Source: Akebia trifoliata | Taxonomy: Eukaryota; Streptophyta; Magnoliopsida; Ranunculales; Lardizabalaceae | Assembly: GCA_017979445.1 (NCBI GenBank) | Contig: CM030717.1 | Location: 28,275,132-28,339,131 of the forward strand | Direction: 5' to 3' | Length of the DNA: 64,000 bases | Shown: positions 35,444-47,219 of the stretch, piece by piece | Layout: each line of letters begins with the position of its first letter | Numbering within the stretch: the stretch's first letter is position 1 | Translations under genes and position numbers: made by a program | The notes under the pieces: model-generated | Seen by the model: the letters and a program-made list of their open reading frames with translations, nothing else | Database searches by the model: none | Told to the model about the DNA's origin: nothing

Positions 35444-36034
35444 ATGACATTTTTTTTCTCTTCGACCTTCCACCTCAGATCTCTCGCAAACGGTCAACTT
35501 TCGACGATCGCCGTAGAAGAGAAAAAGGTCCGCAGCTTCGTTCTCTACAAAACCCACCCAACCTTTCTTCATTTCACCCGATATCGTCAAAAATCAGCCG
35601 TATTTGGATACGGAAATTTCGAAACTTTGACCTCGGATTTCGTCCGTTTCGGGGCCAAATCACTTTCCGACGCAGAAGGGAGAAACGTCCGCAGCCTCAT
35701 TTGCTACATAACCCAACTAAGTTCCTTCCGTTTTCTCGTCTTTTTCACCCCGTATAGTCAAAAATCAACCGTATTTTTATACGGAGATTTTCGTAACTTC
35801 GACCTCGGTTTTCATCGATTTCGGGGTCAAACCGTCTTTCGCCGTAGAAGAGAGAAGAGACGAATACATCGAGATCTTCGAAACTACCAAGCCAGTTTCG
35901 AAAATCAACCGCTTCGAAGTTCGGTCCGCCTCAATTTTCATGCCAATCGTCTCGATTTCCGCGCACGTGCTTCAATTTCGTCGCCTAGTGATTGTAAGGA
36001 ACTCTCAATTTCTATTAGTAATCATAGATTGTGA
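35444..36034 (+). other. 196-codon open frame over an internal duplication
   Basis: It begins about 65 bases downstream of the TATA box. The frame spans two tandem units of about 165 bp (about 35516-35676 and 35677-35843), each containing the hairpin CCGTAT/ATACGG. The product is Phe-, Ser- and Arg-rich and I recognise no domain. A comparable open frame is not apparent in copies B or C, so coding is doubtful. Confidence 0.3.
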
Positions 36035-36669
36035 AAATTGCATTTAGGATTTTATTGGAAAAATTTGGATGTATTTCCGAAATATAGAATTCTTTGTTTA
36101 TTTCAAAATTCACGCCAGAAATTGCATGTTTGATATGTTTAATTGTATTTTTAACAAATTATACGTGGGTAGAGTATTATAACGGGTTATTTCCATAAAT
36201 TGGGTCTTGTGCACTGTTCGGACCCCGTTTTGATATAAAAATTGTATTCTTTTTCAATATTATTGATAGAAATAAATTCTATAGTTGGAAAATGTGATTT
36301 AATATTCAATGAACTCATTTTGAGTTGATGAATATCAGAAAATGGATATTTTATTGAAGAGATTGAAAACTGTAAAAATCGGAAAAAAAAAAAAAAAAGG
36401 AAAAAGGGTATGAAACGGTAAAATGTCAGAGTCACTACCGAGGGGTGATGTCTGCATTTTACGTTGTTGTGTTGTGTGCAGTTTGGTGAACAGATATCCA
36501 GGGATAATATTATTGGTTGCATGTTTATTTCCTTTCTGTTAACGCGAGGCGCTGTTTACGTTTCCGTTATGTTATTTATTTTAGGCCGGGTGGCCACACT
36601 TGCATAGTAGGAAATTGGATATCTATTCTCAACCTTGTATTGTTAATTTCTCTTTTGTTTTCAAATGAA

Positions 36670-36674
<5 letters not shown>

Positions 36675-36729
<55 letters not shown>
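36675..36729. repeat. (TA)n microsatellite in copy A
   Basis: About 27 TA dinucleotides. A shorter tract at the same relative position in copy B (41715-41756) shows it belongs to the family. Confidence 0.95.
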
Positions 36730-36732
<3 letters not shown>

Positions 36733-38008
36733 ACTATTTTGTGAGCTGTTAAAGAGTTTGTGAATGCCTGAAGGGATAGTACGTCATATCATCCGGAGTG
36801 GTGTACTATCCTGGGATGTACGGTAGGGACCACCAAGCTCATACGTGGTATGGGACGCGTATGAGAGTGGAGTCACAACTGGAATCCGGGTTTATTCCTC
36901 TCTATCTTTACCAGTGAACTTGTAATGTAAAGGTGGTCGTATACGAATGGTTTGTATATTTGGGAATCACTTGCACGCCTGATAGGCATAGACGAAGATG
37001 ATTAGTCAGTGATCACTAACAATCTATAGTAGTCGAACGTTCTGACACATCGAAAAGAGACCCATTACTTACGGTCACGTCAAACGGCCAGCCTGAGCCG
37101 GATAAATGGTCAACCAAACGTGGTAAGTGCAGCGACCGGCCACAAAATCAGGAACTAAAAGCCAGAGAGAAATTGTAACATCATGTCCCGACTGGGAGCG
37201 ATCCAGTCGTGAATCCCAACACTCTAATTCCAATACTCCACCATTGTGTATTATGTATCTGTTGCTTATTTTGATATATAAAATGAAATGCATGTTTATT
37301 ATTTCCATTTGATCAATTAGATTTGTATAAAAAGAGAATGTTATAGTGAGTACTGCTGATCGATGTAATGTGAGTTCTAAAATGTTTAGTTGCTCATCCC
37401 TGGCTATATATACCAGTTAATCGTAGGTTTCTTCTGTAAAACTTTGTTTATTTTAAAATGATTCAGTATGTTTATTCGTTCATGTTAGGAGAGGTTATTG
37501 GCAGAAATTGTTGCTTCCTTACTGGGTAACCATTGTTACTCACCCTTTCCTTCTCCATTTTTTTTAGTTTCAGATCTGAAGCTTGGCGAAACAAGTGTAG
37601 AACAAGAGTGAGGATCATCTGGTTGGTCAGATAGACAACCAGAGTCCGTCACCTTGTAAGTATTAGGGCTATACCCCTAGTGGTGTCAGTTTCTCCAGGT
37701 AGTCTTATGGATTCTGTCTTGAGTGTTAGGAATTCGTTAGAGTGAGGAATTTTGTATAATCCTGTATATAATTTTTCTTCTTCCGCACTCTAATTTATCG
37801 GACATTATTAGACGTATATAGGCTTCCGCTAGTATTATATTTTGTTTGTTATATGCAGGATTGTATGTCGTTTATCAGATGCAGGTTGAATCGCCTTGGA
37901 ATGCTAACATAAACAGAGGAGACCATGCCGAAATTTCGAGGTGCCACCTCGTACCTTGAAATCTGACATGGGGATTTGTGTTAGTGTTCGGTGGGGCGCC
38001 ACAACGTT

Positions 38009-38092
38009 TAATTTTAATTTTATGAGTAAGCTGGACTTGAATCCTGAACCTAAAAGTTACTTTGCGAAGTGTCAAACCAACTGAGCTATGGG
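38009..38092 (-). mobile_element. tRNA-derived SINE head
   Basis: Minus strand shows a pol III A box TAGCTCAGTTGG (38077-38088) and a B-box-like GGATTCAAGTCC (38033-38044), spaced as in a tRNA. No cloverleaf or CCA-type acceptor stem is evident, so I read it as a SINE fragment. Copy A inserted at its edge. Confidence 0.55.
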
Positions 38093-38122
38093 TAAGTTTG
38101 AGAACATTAATTTTTAAATTGA

Positions 38123-38213
38123 TGTGTAATAAGAAAAAAATTATGGGGTACTAGAAGTTCCCTTTTTATTTCCGAGAGCTACATCTGGCATGACAACTTT
38201 TTCTTATTACACC
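38123..38213. repeat. small inverted repeat
   Basis: Arms GTGTAATAAGAAAAA (38124-38138) and TTTTTCTTATTACAC (38198-38212) are perfectly inverted around about 60 bases. It may be a tiny MITE or foldback; no clear target duplication. Confidence 0.55.
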
Positions 38214-38637
38214 ATAATTAAAATGAAAAAAAAAAATAAGTCACTGGTTGAGAGTAAGTAAAAAGTCATGATGCCAATAAAAATTCTCTCTTGTTCTCTC
38301 TAGATTTTTATTTGTTAGATTTCGGATTTTATATGGGATTAATCCTAATTGTATAATGCACTTCAAGCCTTTTATAGATGTCTCCTAGAATTTCATAGAA
38401 GGAAAATTCATGTTAGAGATGACTGAGCAAATATTTTGGTTAGACTCTATTTGTCGTTTTCCTCCATAAGTAAGTTGGTATTGTTGGCTAAAAGCCACCA
38501 CTATGACTATAAGGTGATTAGGAAAAAATATACTTCAGAGGAGCAACAAGTCCTCAATGCAATTGTAGAATTGTATAGATAGGATGTTGTCGCTTACCTA
38601 CAAAGGTATATACCGACTTTTTCCTCAAGCCTGTAGT
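38214..38637. other. unassigned stretch
   Basis: No open frame of note and nothing recognised. The last part may belong to the copia fragment that follows. Confidence 0.4.
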
Positions 38638-38752
38638 AAGGCTGACTCTTATATGTTTGTATATCGGGGTTCAAAAGATGTCTTATTCTTTTTTTTTTTT
38701 TTTGTACGTGGATGATATCATTCTAACCTGTGATAACTCTACTCTTATCGAT
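38638..38752 (+). pseudogene. Ty1/copia reverse transcriptase fragment
   Basis: One frame reads KADSYMFVYRGSK, a T-rich interruption, then LYVDDIILTCDNSTLI. This matches the copia RT block around the catalytic YVDDIILTG. The only copia sequence in the window; a short orphan fragment. Confidence 0.75.
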
Positions 38753-38947
38753 GTTGGGAAATGGACATGACCAATCAACTGGAAGGTACTAATAAGGATA
38801 GGAAGCGACACTGATCAATTTGACTCAAGCTTCTGTTTCAAATCCAATGTATAGGACAACTTTAAGCAAGCCTGTTCAAACGCATATAAAACTATTGAAG
38901 TTGTTTCAATGTGTTATAGTGCTTTGTAACCTTGAAATAATAAACCT

Positions 38948-39180
38948 TGAGGGGGTGGCTCAATGGCAATTTCAGATCCAATAAGTGGTAAGAGTTCATA
39001 GGTTGTGAGTTCGGTACCTAGTACAAGTAGTATTTCCTCGAGGCCACCTGCAAGCGCACCCTCACCTACCTAGTGCATGTGATGTGCGAGCATTGCACAT
39101 GCTCAGGGGAGGGACCCATATGCTTTGGCTCTTCCAGTCCCCCTAATCAGACGTAAGATCATACACCCAGTCATAAAAAA
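38948..39180 (+). mobile_element. tRNA-derived SINE
   Basis: A box TGGCTCAATGG (38956-38966) and B-box-like GAGTTCGGTACC (39007-39018), about 40 bases apart, then a non-tRNA body ending in a short A-rich tail (cataaaaaa). No certain target duplication. Confidence 0.6.
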
Positions 39181-39734
39181 TGTTGAAATTTGTAATGTTT
39201 GAATGACACCATGGCTCTTTTGGTTCCCTTAATCTAAGGGTGTCAATGGGTACCCATTTATCCAAAATTGAACCAGAACTGGAACCAAAAACATAGGTTT
39301 TGGATCTCATTTTGGTGGAACTAATTAGAATCGGGTTTTTTAAGAACCAAACCGTTAGGAACCGAAATCAATGGATATAATCCAACGGGAACCCGCAGTT
39401 AGTCGGTTTGAACCGGATACCATTTAATTTTATTCTCAAATAAGGGTTCCTCAATCTTCTTCATCTATTCATCTTCTTTTACGTTTCATCTCCAAACCAA
39501 AGAGTTCTACATCTCATCCCCAAACCAAGATGCGACGTCTTCATTGGTTCAAAGTAGAACGTCTCCGTTGCTTCAAGGTATGACATCTCCGTTGCTTTGA
39601 GGTACGACGTCTCTCTCTCTAAAGGTTTGTGTGTATATGATTTTGATTTTGAGAAGGGTGAGGATCGATTAAAAAATTGATTTTGTGGGACTATTTTAGT
39701 TGTATAAATCTTCATCCTTGATGAATTGCTATAA

Positions 39735-40459
39735 TTTTTTGAGTTAGGATTTTGGTAGGATTGTTTGATTTTTAACACCCAAGATTTGAGGACTGTTTAG
39801 AGGTGTAAAAAACTGCTTTTGAGGGACTGTTTTAGTGGTGTAAAAAACTGGTTTTGTAGGATTGTTTAGAGGTGTAAAAAATTGATTTTTGAGACAACCT
39901 TTTTTGGGACTGCTTTTGTTGCTAAAACACTATTTTTAGGGACTGATTTTAGAAATTATGTTGAATCCAATGTGTTTGATGAATTGTGTGAGAGAATAAT
40001 GGATGCAAGTTGTGCTGTATTTTTTGAGTTAGGATTTTGACAGGATTATTTTGATGTTTAAAACCTAAGATTTTAGGACTGTTTAGAGGTGTAAAAAATT
40101 GGTTTTATGGGACTGTTTTAGTGGTGTAAAAAATTGGTCTTGTTGGACTATTTAGAGGTGTAAAAAATTGATTTTTGATACTAAACTTTATTTTTTTGGG
40201 ACTGCTTTTGGTGCCAAAAAGTTGTTTTTAAGGACTTATTTGATGAATTATATTGCATCCAATGTGTTTGATGAATTGTGTGAAAGAATAATGGATGTAA
40301 GTAATGTTGCAATTTTTTGAGTTAGGGCTTTGGTAGGATTGTTTTGATGTTTAAAACCCAAGATTTAAGGACTGTTTAGAAGCATAAAAAACTGGTTTTG
40401 TGTGACTATTTTAGTGGTGTAAATAATTAGTTTTGTGGGACTATTTAAAGGTGTAAAAA
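39735..40459 (+). repeat. tandem repeats in the hAT 5' region
   Basis: Two full units of about 285-293 bp begin with ttttttgagttagg at about 39735 and 40020. A third begins at 40313 and is broken by the insertion at 40460, continuing at 43781. Inside each unit a shorter motif of about 35-40 bp (gactgttttagtggtgtaaa) recurs. Confidence 0.8.
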
Positions 40460-41710
40460 TGTTGTACCCCGCCAAACGCTAACATAAAACCCAATGCCAA
40501 GTCTCAAGGTACTAGGTGGTACCTCGAAATTTGGACATAGCTCCCTTTGTTTATGTTAGCATTCTACGGAACACTAAAACCTAATAATCTAATATATAAC
40601 AAAACCTGTATATAAAGATGCAAATACTTGAATTAATAGCGGAAGACTAATTACATCTAACACGTAAGTAGATCAAAGTGCGGAAGATTTAACAATATAC
40701 AGGCTTACCAAAATACTCTCACTCTAACATAGGCCTAAACTCTCAATCCAAAGACTACAAACATCCTGGATAAAACTAGCAACACTAATGGATGTAGCCC
40801 TAGTGCTCACCAAGCAATAGACTCTGATCGTCGATCTGACCGACCAGATACTCCTTACTTACTGACTCTGCGCCTGAAACTAAAAAAAAAAAGGAAGAAA
40901 ATGGTGAGTAACGAGAGTTACCTGGTAAGTCTACAACCAATTCCTACTAATAACCCTTCCTAAACATGATCGAATAAAGCATACTGAACATTTTAATACT
41001 TACAAGGTTTTACATAATAAAATACGATCAACTGGTACATATAGCCAGGGATGAACAACTAAACAGTTTAAAAGTTAAACATAGCATCAATCATCCATAC
41101 TCACTATACATTTTCCATTTTATGCAAATACAGTTAACATCATTGAAATAATAGACATGCTTTTCAGTTTATAATTCAAAATATAATAACGAATACATAG
41201 TACAAGTGGTGGAGTAATGAAATTTGAGCATTGGGACTCACGACTGGATCGCTCCCAATCGGGACATGATATTCCTCAATAACATCGTAGTTCCTGATTT
41301 TGTGGCTAGTCGTTGTTTACTACGCTTGCGGGACCATTTATCCGGCTCAGGTTGGCCGTTTGACGTGACCGTAAGCAATAAGTATCTTTTCGATGTGTTA
41401 GAACGTTTGACTACTACTAGATTGTTTGTGATCATTGACTAATCATCTTCGTCTATGTCTATCAAGCGTGCATGTGATTCCCAAAATAACATTCCACTCG
41501 TATACGACTACCTTTACAATACACGTTCACTGGTAAAGATAAGAAATGAATGGACCCGGATTCCAGTTGTGACTCCACTCTCATACGCGTCTCATACCAC
41601 GTATGAGCTTGGTGGTCCCTTCCGTACATCCCAGGATAATGCACCCCTCTGGATGATGTGACGCACTATCCCTTCAGGCATTCACAAACCATTTAACAAC
41701 TCACAAAATA

Positions 41711-41749
<39 letters not shown>

Positions 41750-43775
41750 TATATATTTTTCATTTAAAACAAGAGAAAAATTAACAGAACAGGATTGAGA
41801 ATGGATATTCAGTTCCTACCATGCAACTGTGGCCCCCTCGGTTTAAAATAAATAACTGTACTCAGCGCATGCGCTAATATAATCTTAAATAAACATGCAA
41901 CCCTTTCATTAATAACCTGGATATCCTTTCACCATCCTATATACAACATACAATGTAAAATGCAGACATCACCCCTTGGGTGTGATTCTGACACTTTACC
42001 GTTCATCCCCTTTTTTCATTCTCTCGACATTCTCACTTTTCGTCTTTCAAATCAAACCATTCATTTTTAATATTTCAAAGTCATTTTTGGTCTTTCCATC
42101 GAAAACCATCAAGGTTTATTCAAAATGAGGTTCCAGCGATGCACGAGACCAAAGTTGTTAAAAGCAAGGAAAGCTGGTAAAAATTTGGCTTAGTGTCGGA
42201 AACTCAATCTTCAAAGTTTTCGAAATTGAAAATGGGTTTTGAAAATGAAAGCCTCAAACACGAGATTTGACACCATATAAATTTCATAGTCTAATTCAAG
42301 GTAACGCGAAAGTTATTACATTTTGAAAATTTATCGAAAACGTCAAAATCTACGTTTTATTCTTGAAACCAAAATTTAGATTTTGATCCTTTGAGATTTG
42401 GATCTTAAAACCATTCCTATTGGTCCTAATTGGGGGGTAAAACCTTAATTTCATTAAAGAACTTAAAGTAAATAGAAAGTAAATGTTTTTAATGAAATAA
42501 AGGGTGAAAAATCATGTACAAGTTATGAGGAAAGCAAACCAAGAGCCAGAAGCAATTTTGATCAAACTGTTCTGTCAGTGGCAGAAGCATGATTCTGTCG
42601 GTGGGACCGACAGAATGACCTTCGACAGGTGTCGATAAAATCGACAGCTCCTGCCGACAGCACTGAACACATTCGCGAAATTTCGATCTTTCGATCCATT
42701 TTTCAGATTTTTCTTCTGATATTCGAATCATTCAACCTACCCATAAGTTTATGGTTAAAACTTGATAAAACATAGTCAAAACATCTACTTCTATCATAAA
42801 TTTGAAATCAAACACCAAATTTCTACGATTTAAATGTAAACAATAAGTTTTGTTTTAAAACCTAAATGCACATTTCGAAAATCTAAAGTTATTAACAAGA
42901 ATTGAGAGTCCCTTACTTGGTTGTGGTTGTCGGACACACTTAACTAACTCAAAATTCAAAGGTTGGCAGCAAGGACTCGAGGTTGAAACGACTTCGGGTC
43001 CAACGGTCGGGTTAGTTGCGAAACCCTCGATGGAGGTGTCCTTCCTCCCTCAACAACGATTGATCACTCTTCTTTAAACTAAGTGGAACTCCAAGTGGGT
43101 AAAATCAAAACCCCTATTGTTGGTTTTTTATGGAGGATGGGGAAAACGAACGAGAACGGACAACCAAAGATGGTGAAATTGTAGCTCTCGTCGTGACCGA
43201 CAACTTTGCCTTCTTCGTCGAGGTTTAACTCGGCCTCGTTCGCGCTAGAACTTGATAGGAATGGGTCGAAACCCTTGGGTTGGGAAGTGACTGTCATTTG
43301 GTTCTTTGGAGAGAAGAAGAGAAATGAATAAAAAGAACCCAACTTCCTTTTAAATAAGAGGCTTGAGGGTAAACTCGTAATTTCCTTTCATGATTTCTAG
43401 TTTTGGCGATAACTCGACTATTCGGACTCGAAAAATGACGAATGAATATTCCACTTCGAATAATTTTTCGTTGTGGACCTAACGGTGTCATTAAATTTTC
43501 TTGATTATTGCTTTAATAAAATTTCACTATTTTAGGTCCTATTTAACACGAAATTCGAGGATTTTATAATTTTTCCTCAGAACTCGAATTCTAACTTGCT
43601 TACAGGCTAATGTATATATTTCGATCCTTTTGAACCTAATGGCGAAGTCAGTTTTCCTTGAAATTTATCATAACAATATTCGAGTATTTTACTCTAAGTC
43701 CCTCCTTCGATATTTTCCTTCAAATCTCACCATTCAATTTCCTCGAGATATGAGTTGAAAATCTGGGGTATTACA
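40460..43775 (-). mobile_element. 3.3-kb solo-LTR-like element (copy B)
   Basis: Plus strand starts TGTTGTACCCC and ends GGGGTATTACA, flanked by AAAAA at 40455-40459 and 43776-43780. The hAT repeat sequence continues across the site, which supports the boundaries. Homologous to copy A but inverted relative to it. Contains a (TA)n tract at 41715-41756. No conserved open frame. Interpreted as a solo LTR. Confidence 0.8.
41715..41756. repeat. (TA)n microsatellite in copy B
   Basis: Imperfect TA run, same relative position as 36675-36729 in copy A. Confidence 0.9.
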
Positions 43776-44209
43776 AAAAAAACTGACTATTGAGACTAAT
43801 TTTTTTTGGACTGCTGTTAGTGCTAAAAAATTATTTTTAGAACTGATTTGGTATCATAAAAATTATTTTTGAGACTATTTTAATAGTATAAAAAAATAGA
43901 TCTTTAGGACTATTTTGATGAGGGATAAACTTGAATTTTGGGGATTATTTGGATAATGTAAAAATTAATTTTGGAGACTATTTTATTAATACAAAAACTT
44001 GATTTTTTGTGTTATTTTGTATGTGAAATTCATGTGGATGGGATTTTTTAAAATGTTATTGTATTTACTTTATTATAGATACTTGAATTTATTTTTTGTA
44101 AATCTAAAATGTCAGAAAGAGAAAATGAAGAATTATCAATTTCTATGGAAGAATCAACTATTTAAATGCCTACAAAGTGAAAAAGAACCTGAAGGTTTAG
44201 AATGAATTT

Positions 44210-45451
44210 GAAAAAATTGAAGTAGATGGGAAGGTTATATCCGCTAAATGTAAGCATTGCAAAAATGTTTTGGAAACGAATAGTAAAAATGGACCTAGTA
44301 ATTTGCATAAGCATCTTAATTAACATGTTTGATTTTTAAGAAAAAATAACAATTAATGAGGCAGGCGTTGCTCAAAGTTAATGAAAGAAAAGAGGAAGTG
44401 TCTATTGGTTTTCACAACTTTAAGTTTTATCCGGAAGTAACTCATGAAGCAATTACCAAGATGATTATTTTGCATGAATATTCCTTTTCAATGGTTCATC
44501 ATCTTGAGTTTAAAAAAATATTAAGTTCAATACAACCCACATTTAAGGCAATCATGCAAAATACAGTAAGATCAGATTCCATGAAGATTTATGAAAAAGA
44601 AAATTTGATTTTTTATAAGAATCTTGAGAAACTCCAATGTCGCATATGTCTTACGTTTGATTTTTGGAGTTCAGGTCAAAATCAAAGTTATACGATTTTG
44701 ACAACCCATTATATCGATGAGGCATAGAAATTATAAAAGAGATTTTTATGCTTTTCCAATGTAAGTGGTCAACATACTGGAAAAAATATTGCTAATATAT
44801 TGTTAAAAAAGATATATGAGCGGAACATAGATAGGAAGTTAGCAACCATTACATTGGACAATGCTTCAAACAATGATATGTTAGTTCGTGAACTTTTTAA
44901 AAAGCTCCAATCAAAGGAGTCTCTTATTTTAGATGGAAAATTGCTTCAAGTACGTTGTTGTACACACATCCTTAATCTCATTGTTCAAGATGAATTGAAA
45001 GAAAATTTGAGAAAATTCATTCTACAATTAAATTTATCAGACACTCACCCCAAAGACAAAGTAAATTTGAAGATGTATGTGCTCAAGTCAGGATCACCCC
45101 CAAAAAATTTGTTTAAGATGTATCGACAAGATGAAATTCTACATATATGACGCTTGAGGTATCATTAGAATTGAAAAATGCATTGTTTCGTTTTGTCGAA
45201 GTAGATTCTGATTTCAATTGTATTCCTCTTGAAATGGAATGGAATAATATGAGACTTGTAGTTAAATGTTTGAAGGTTTTTTATGATGCTACACAAATTT
45301 TGTCTAAAAGTAGATATGCAACGGTGAATTGATATTTCGATTTAGCTTGTATTATTTATTTATAACTTATGGAATGGAGTACAAGTGAGAATTATTTCAT
45401 TGTGTCGATGGCAATAATAATGAAAGATAAATTTATCAAATACTAGAACAT
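44210..45451 (+). pseudogene. hAT transposase with BED finger, degenerate
   Basis: The transposase would bind and cut hAT ends. A BED-type finger reads CKHCKN...NLHKHLN near 44250-44325. The RNase H-like core follows: RICLTFDFWSSGQNQSYTIL with the Asp typical of the first catalytic site, GQHTGKNIANILL, NIDRKLATITLDNASNND with the second Asp, and LLQVRCCTHILNLIVQDEL, a conserved hAT block. After a frameshift near 45150, WNNMRLVVKCLKVFYDATQILS and MKDKFIKY follow. Stops at 44725 and elsewhere. The frame runs to 45451, where Tat element 3 begins. It resembles Ac-type plant transposases such as RICESLEEPER-like proteins. Non-functional. Confidence 0.88.
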
Positions 45452-46249
45452 TGTAGACACCCCATTTTTGCATCCGCCTGATTAATCAACTCGTCAACCT
45501 GATCGCAATGATTTCCAATGATAGATGTGTATTCCATTGCTTTATTTTGTTACCAGATGTGTTTCAGAAATCCGGATGAGGTACCTCGAACTTACAAAAC
45601 CTTAGAAACTACGCTAAGCTAGGAAAATACGACCCCAGAAACATAGAAATCATCATCTTGTAGACCAAAAAGAAGCTTCACGATAAAAATCACTAAAAAA
45701 CTACAAAATTACGAAAATACCCCTAACATCAAAACAACCATAGAGCCTACGTTACGCTTAGGAAAACTTTCTCAAACTCATAAAACAACAAATCGAAACC
45801 AAATAAATCATTTCGCCAATTTTAACAGAATTTGACAAAATTACGAAAATGCCGCTCATTAATTTCATGACCATTTCACACAAAAATTTTCATAAATAAC
45901 ACAAACCAATATTTCCATTGAATTCCTTACGAAAAATCGATTCTAAAACATCCTAGAACATTAAAAACCGACTTAAAACGTGAAAAGACCTCTCCGAGGG
46001 CAAAACGGTAATTTCACAATTTTCATAATAAAAATTTTTGAAATTAATAAATAAAATATTAAATAATTAAAGTGAAACATTAATGAAATTAATTTAAAAA
46101 TTGAAACTAAAAAAATCGATCAATCGGACTTTCAAGTAAAATTGTTGAGGGTTTGTGGGATATTTCTTTAAGGACCCTTCCATTTGGGGGTCCAAAGAAT
46201 TAAAGATATTTTAAAGGGGGGTTCTCCAAAAATTAAAAGTAAATCAAGC

Positions 46250-46385
46250 AAGACTGAAGTCAAGGTATTAAAGTCAATCAAGTGAGACTGAAGTCAAAAT
46301 TAAAGTCAATTAAGCAAAACTGAAGTCAAGATATTAAAAGTCAATCAATTAAGACTAAAGTCAAAACATTAAAAGTCAATCAAAT
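46250..46385 (-). promoter_or_regulatory. W-box-like array in U3 (element 3)
   Basis: Eight TTGACT cores on the minus strand, all in one orientation, within about 135 bases. This is the shared part of U3 between subfamilies A and B. Confidence 0.45.
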
Positions 46386-46581
46386 AAGACCAAAAGTCAT
46401 AATAGAGTTCTAATTAAATAATAACTCAATCTAATAGAGTTCTAACTTAAAAACAATTCAACCTAAAACAATTATAATTAAAACACAATTCTACCTAAAA
46501 CAAGCCTAACTAAAACACAACTCTAATTAAAAGAACTCTAATTAAATACTAACTCTATCCAAATCAACCCCTAAAAATATC

Positions 46582-46589
46582 TATAAATA
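46582..46589 (+). promoter_or_regulatory. TATA box of LTR (element 3)
   Basis: TATAAATA in the context atctataaatagaggtgctc, about 1130 bases into the LTR. Confidence 0.7.
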
Positions 46590-47201
46590 GAGGTGCTCAC
46601 ACCCTATTTTCGTATTAAGTCATAAATCCTAAGAGAAGTAGGTCTAGAAGCCCCCCTAGCCTCCCATAAACCCTAGTTTTGGAGGCCCCAACACCTTACC
46701 TAACATCACTCCTTCGATTTTAGCCTAAAGAATACCCAAAAGCCTTCTAAAAACATCCAAAAATCCACAACAAACTTGAAGAGTTCAGATCCAAAAATAA
46801 GGAGATACCTTGCCTCGGAGATCCGAAATCAAATCCGGAGACAGAACGAAGCAAGGGAGTACGGTACAATGAGTTTTTTTTGTCAGATCTGAGGGAATAA
46901 AGTTTGCTATCGGAAAGGTATAAAAAAAATTTATTTATTTTTATCTAGGTTTTTAGCAATGTAATTTACTTGGGAAGTTAGTAGAGACCGACTTTGGCCG
47001 GGCGGGGTTGGTGCCTAACACCTTCCAACCCCGTAACATGATCCCCGAATTCAATTTTTTTTTTTTTTTGTTTTAGATTAGTTTTTTTTATCCATTTAGA
47101 GTCATTGATCGGTTCCTAGACCTTAACAACTAAGTGGCGACTCCCAAACCTCAAGGGTCAAAAGTGGATCCGCACACCCCGCGGATCGAGGGCGCTTTCA
47201 G

Positions 47202-47219
47202 TGGCGACTCCACTGGGGA
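47202..47219 (+). other. primer binding site (element 3)
   Basis: TGGCGACTCCACTGGGGA, one base after the LTR end, complementary to a plant tRNA-Arg 3' end including CCA. Same as in element 2. Confidence 0.82.

Larger units (their letters stand above)
34788..38003 (+). mobile_element. 3.2-kb solo-LTR-like element (copy A)
   Basis: Starts TGTAAAATCCC and ends GGGGCGCCACA, flanked by the perfect 5-bp duplication ACGTT (34783-34787, 38004-38008). TG...CA ends, short inverted termini, 5-bp duplication and lack of pol make a solo LTR of a long-LTR gypsy family the simplest reading. The terminal style recalls Tekay/Del chromoviruses, but no internal domain is present to confirm this. Orientation is set by a TATA box at 35372. 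Homologues are copy B (40460-43775) and copy C (5856-7340), both in the opposite orientation. Confidence 0.8.
39235..45451 (+). mobile_element. hAT DNA transposon, 5' and middle parts
   Basis: The terminus-like TAAGGGTGTCAATGGG at 39235 resembles plant hAT ends. It is followed by tandem repeats (39735-40459, resuming at 43781) and a decayed hAT transposase (44210-45451). A 3.3-kb LTR-like element interrupts it at 40460-43775. Tat element 3 inserted in the transposase at 45452, so the 3' end and the 8-bp duplication lie outside the window. Confidence 0.75.
45452..47200 (+). mobile_element. 5' LTR of element 3 (subfamily B)
   Basis: 1749 bp, TGTAGACACCCC to GGGCGCTTTCA. It differs from subfamily A in U3: an extra AT-rich block of repeated ctaattaaa and ttctacctaaaac motifs at about 46400-46560 replaces the AAACCCTAA-rich part. 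TATAAATA lies at 46582-46589. Eight AGTCAA motifs lie at 46250-46385. Confidence 0.95.

Noticed and set aside
36517..36744. 75-codon open frame ending in repeated Ile-Tyr
   Set aside because: It is the translation of the (TA)n microsatellite.
38009..38092. Functional tRNA gene
   Set aside because: A and B boxes are present, but no convincing acceptor stem or cloverleaf is seen; a SINE fragment fits better.
40460..43775. Complete autonomous retrotransposon
   Set aside because: No internal direct repeats, primer site or pol are visible; a solo LTR fits better.
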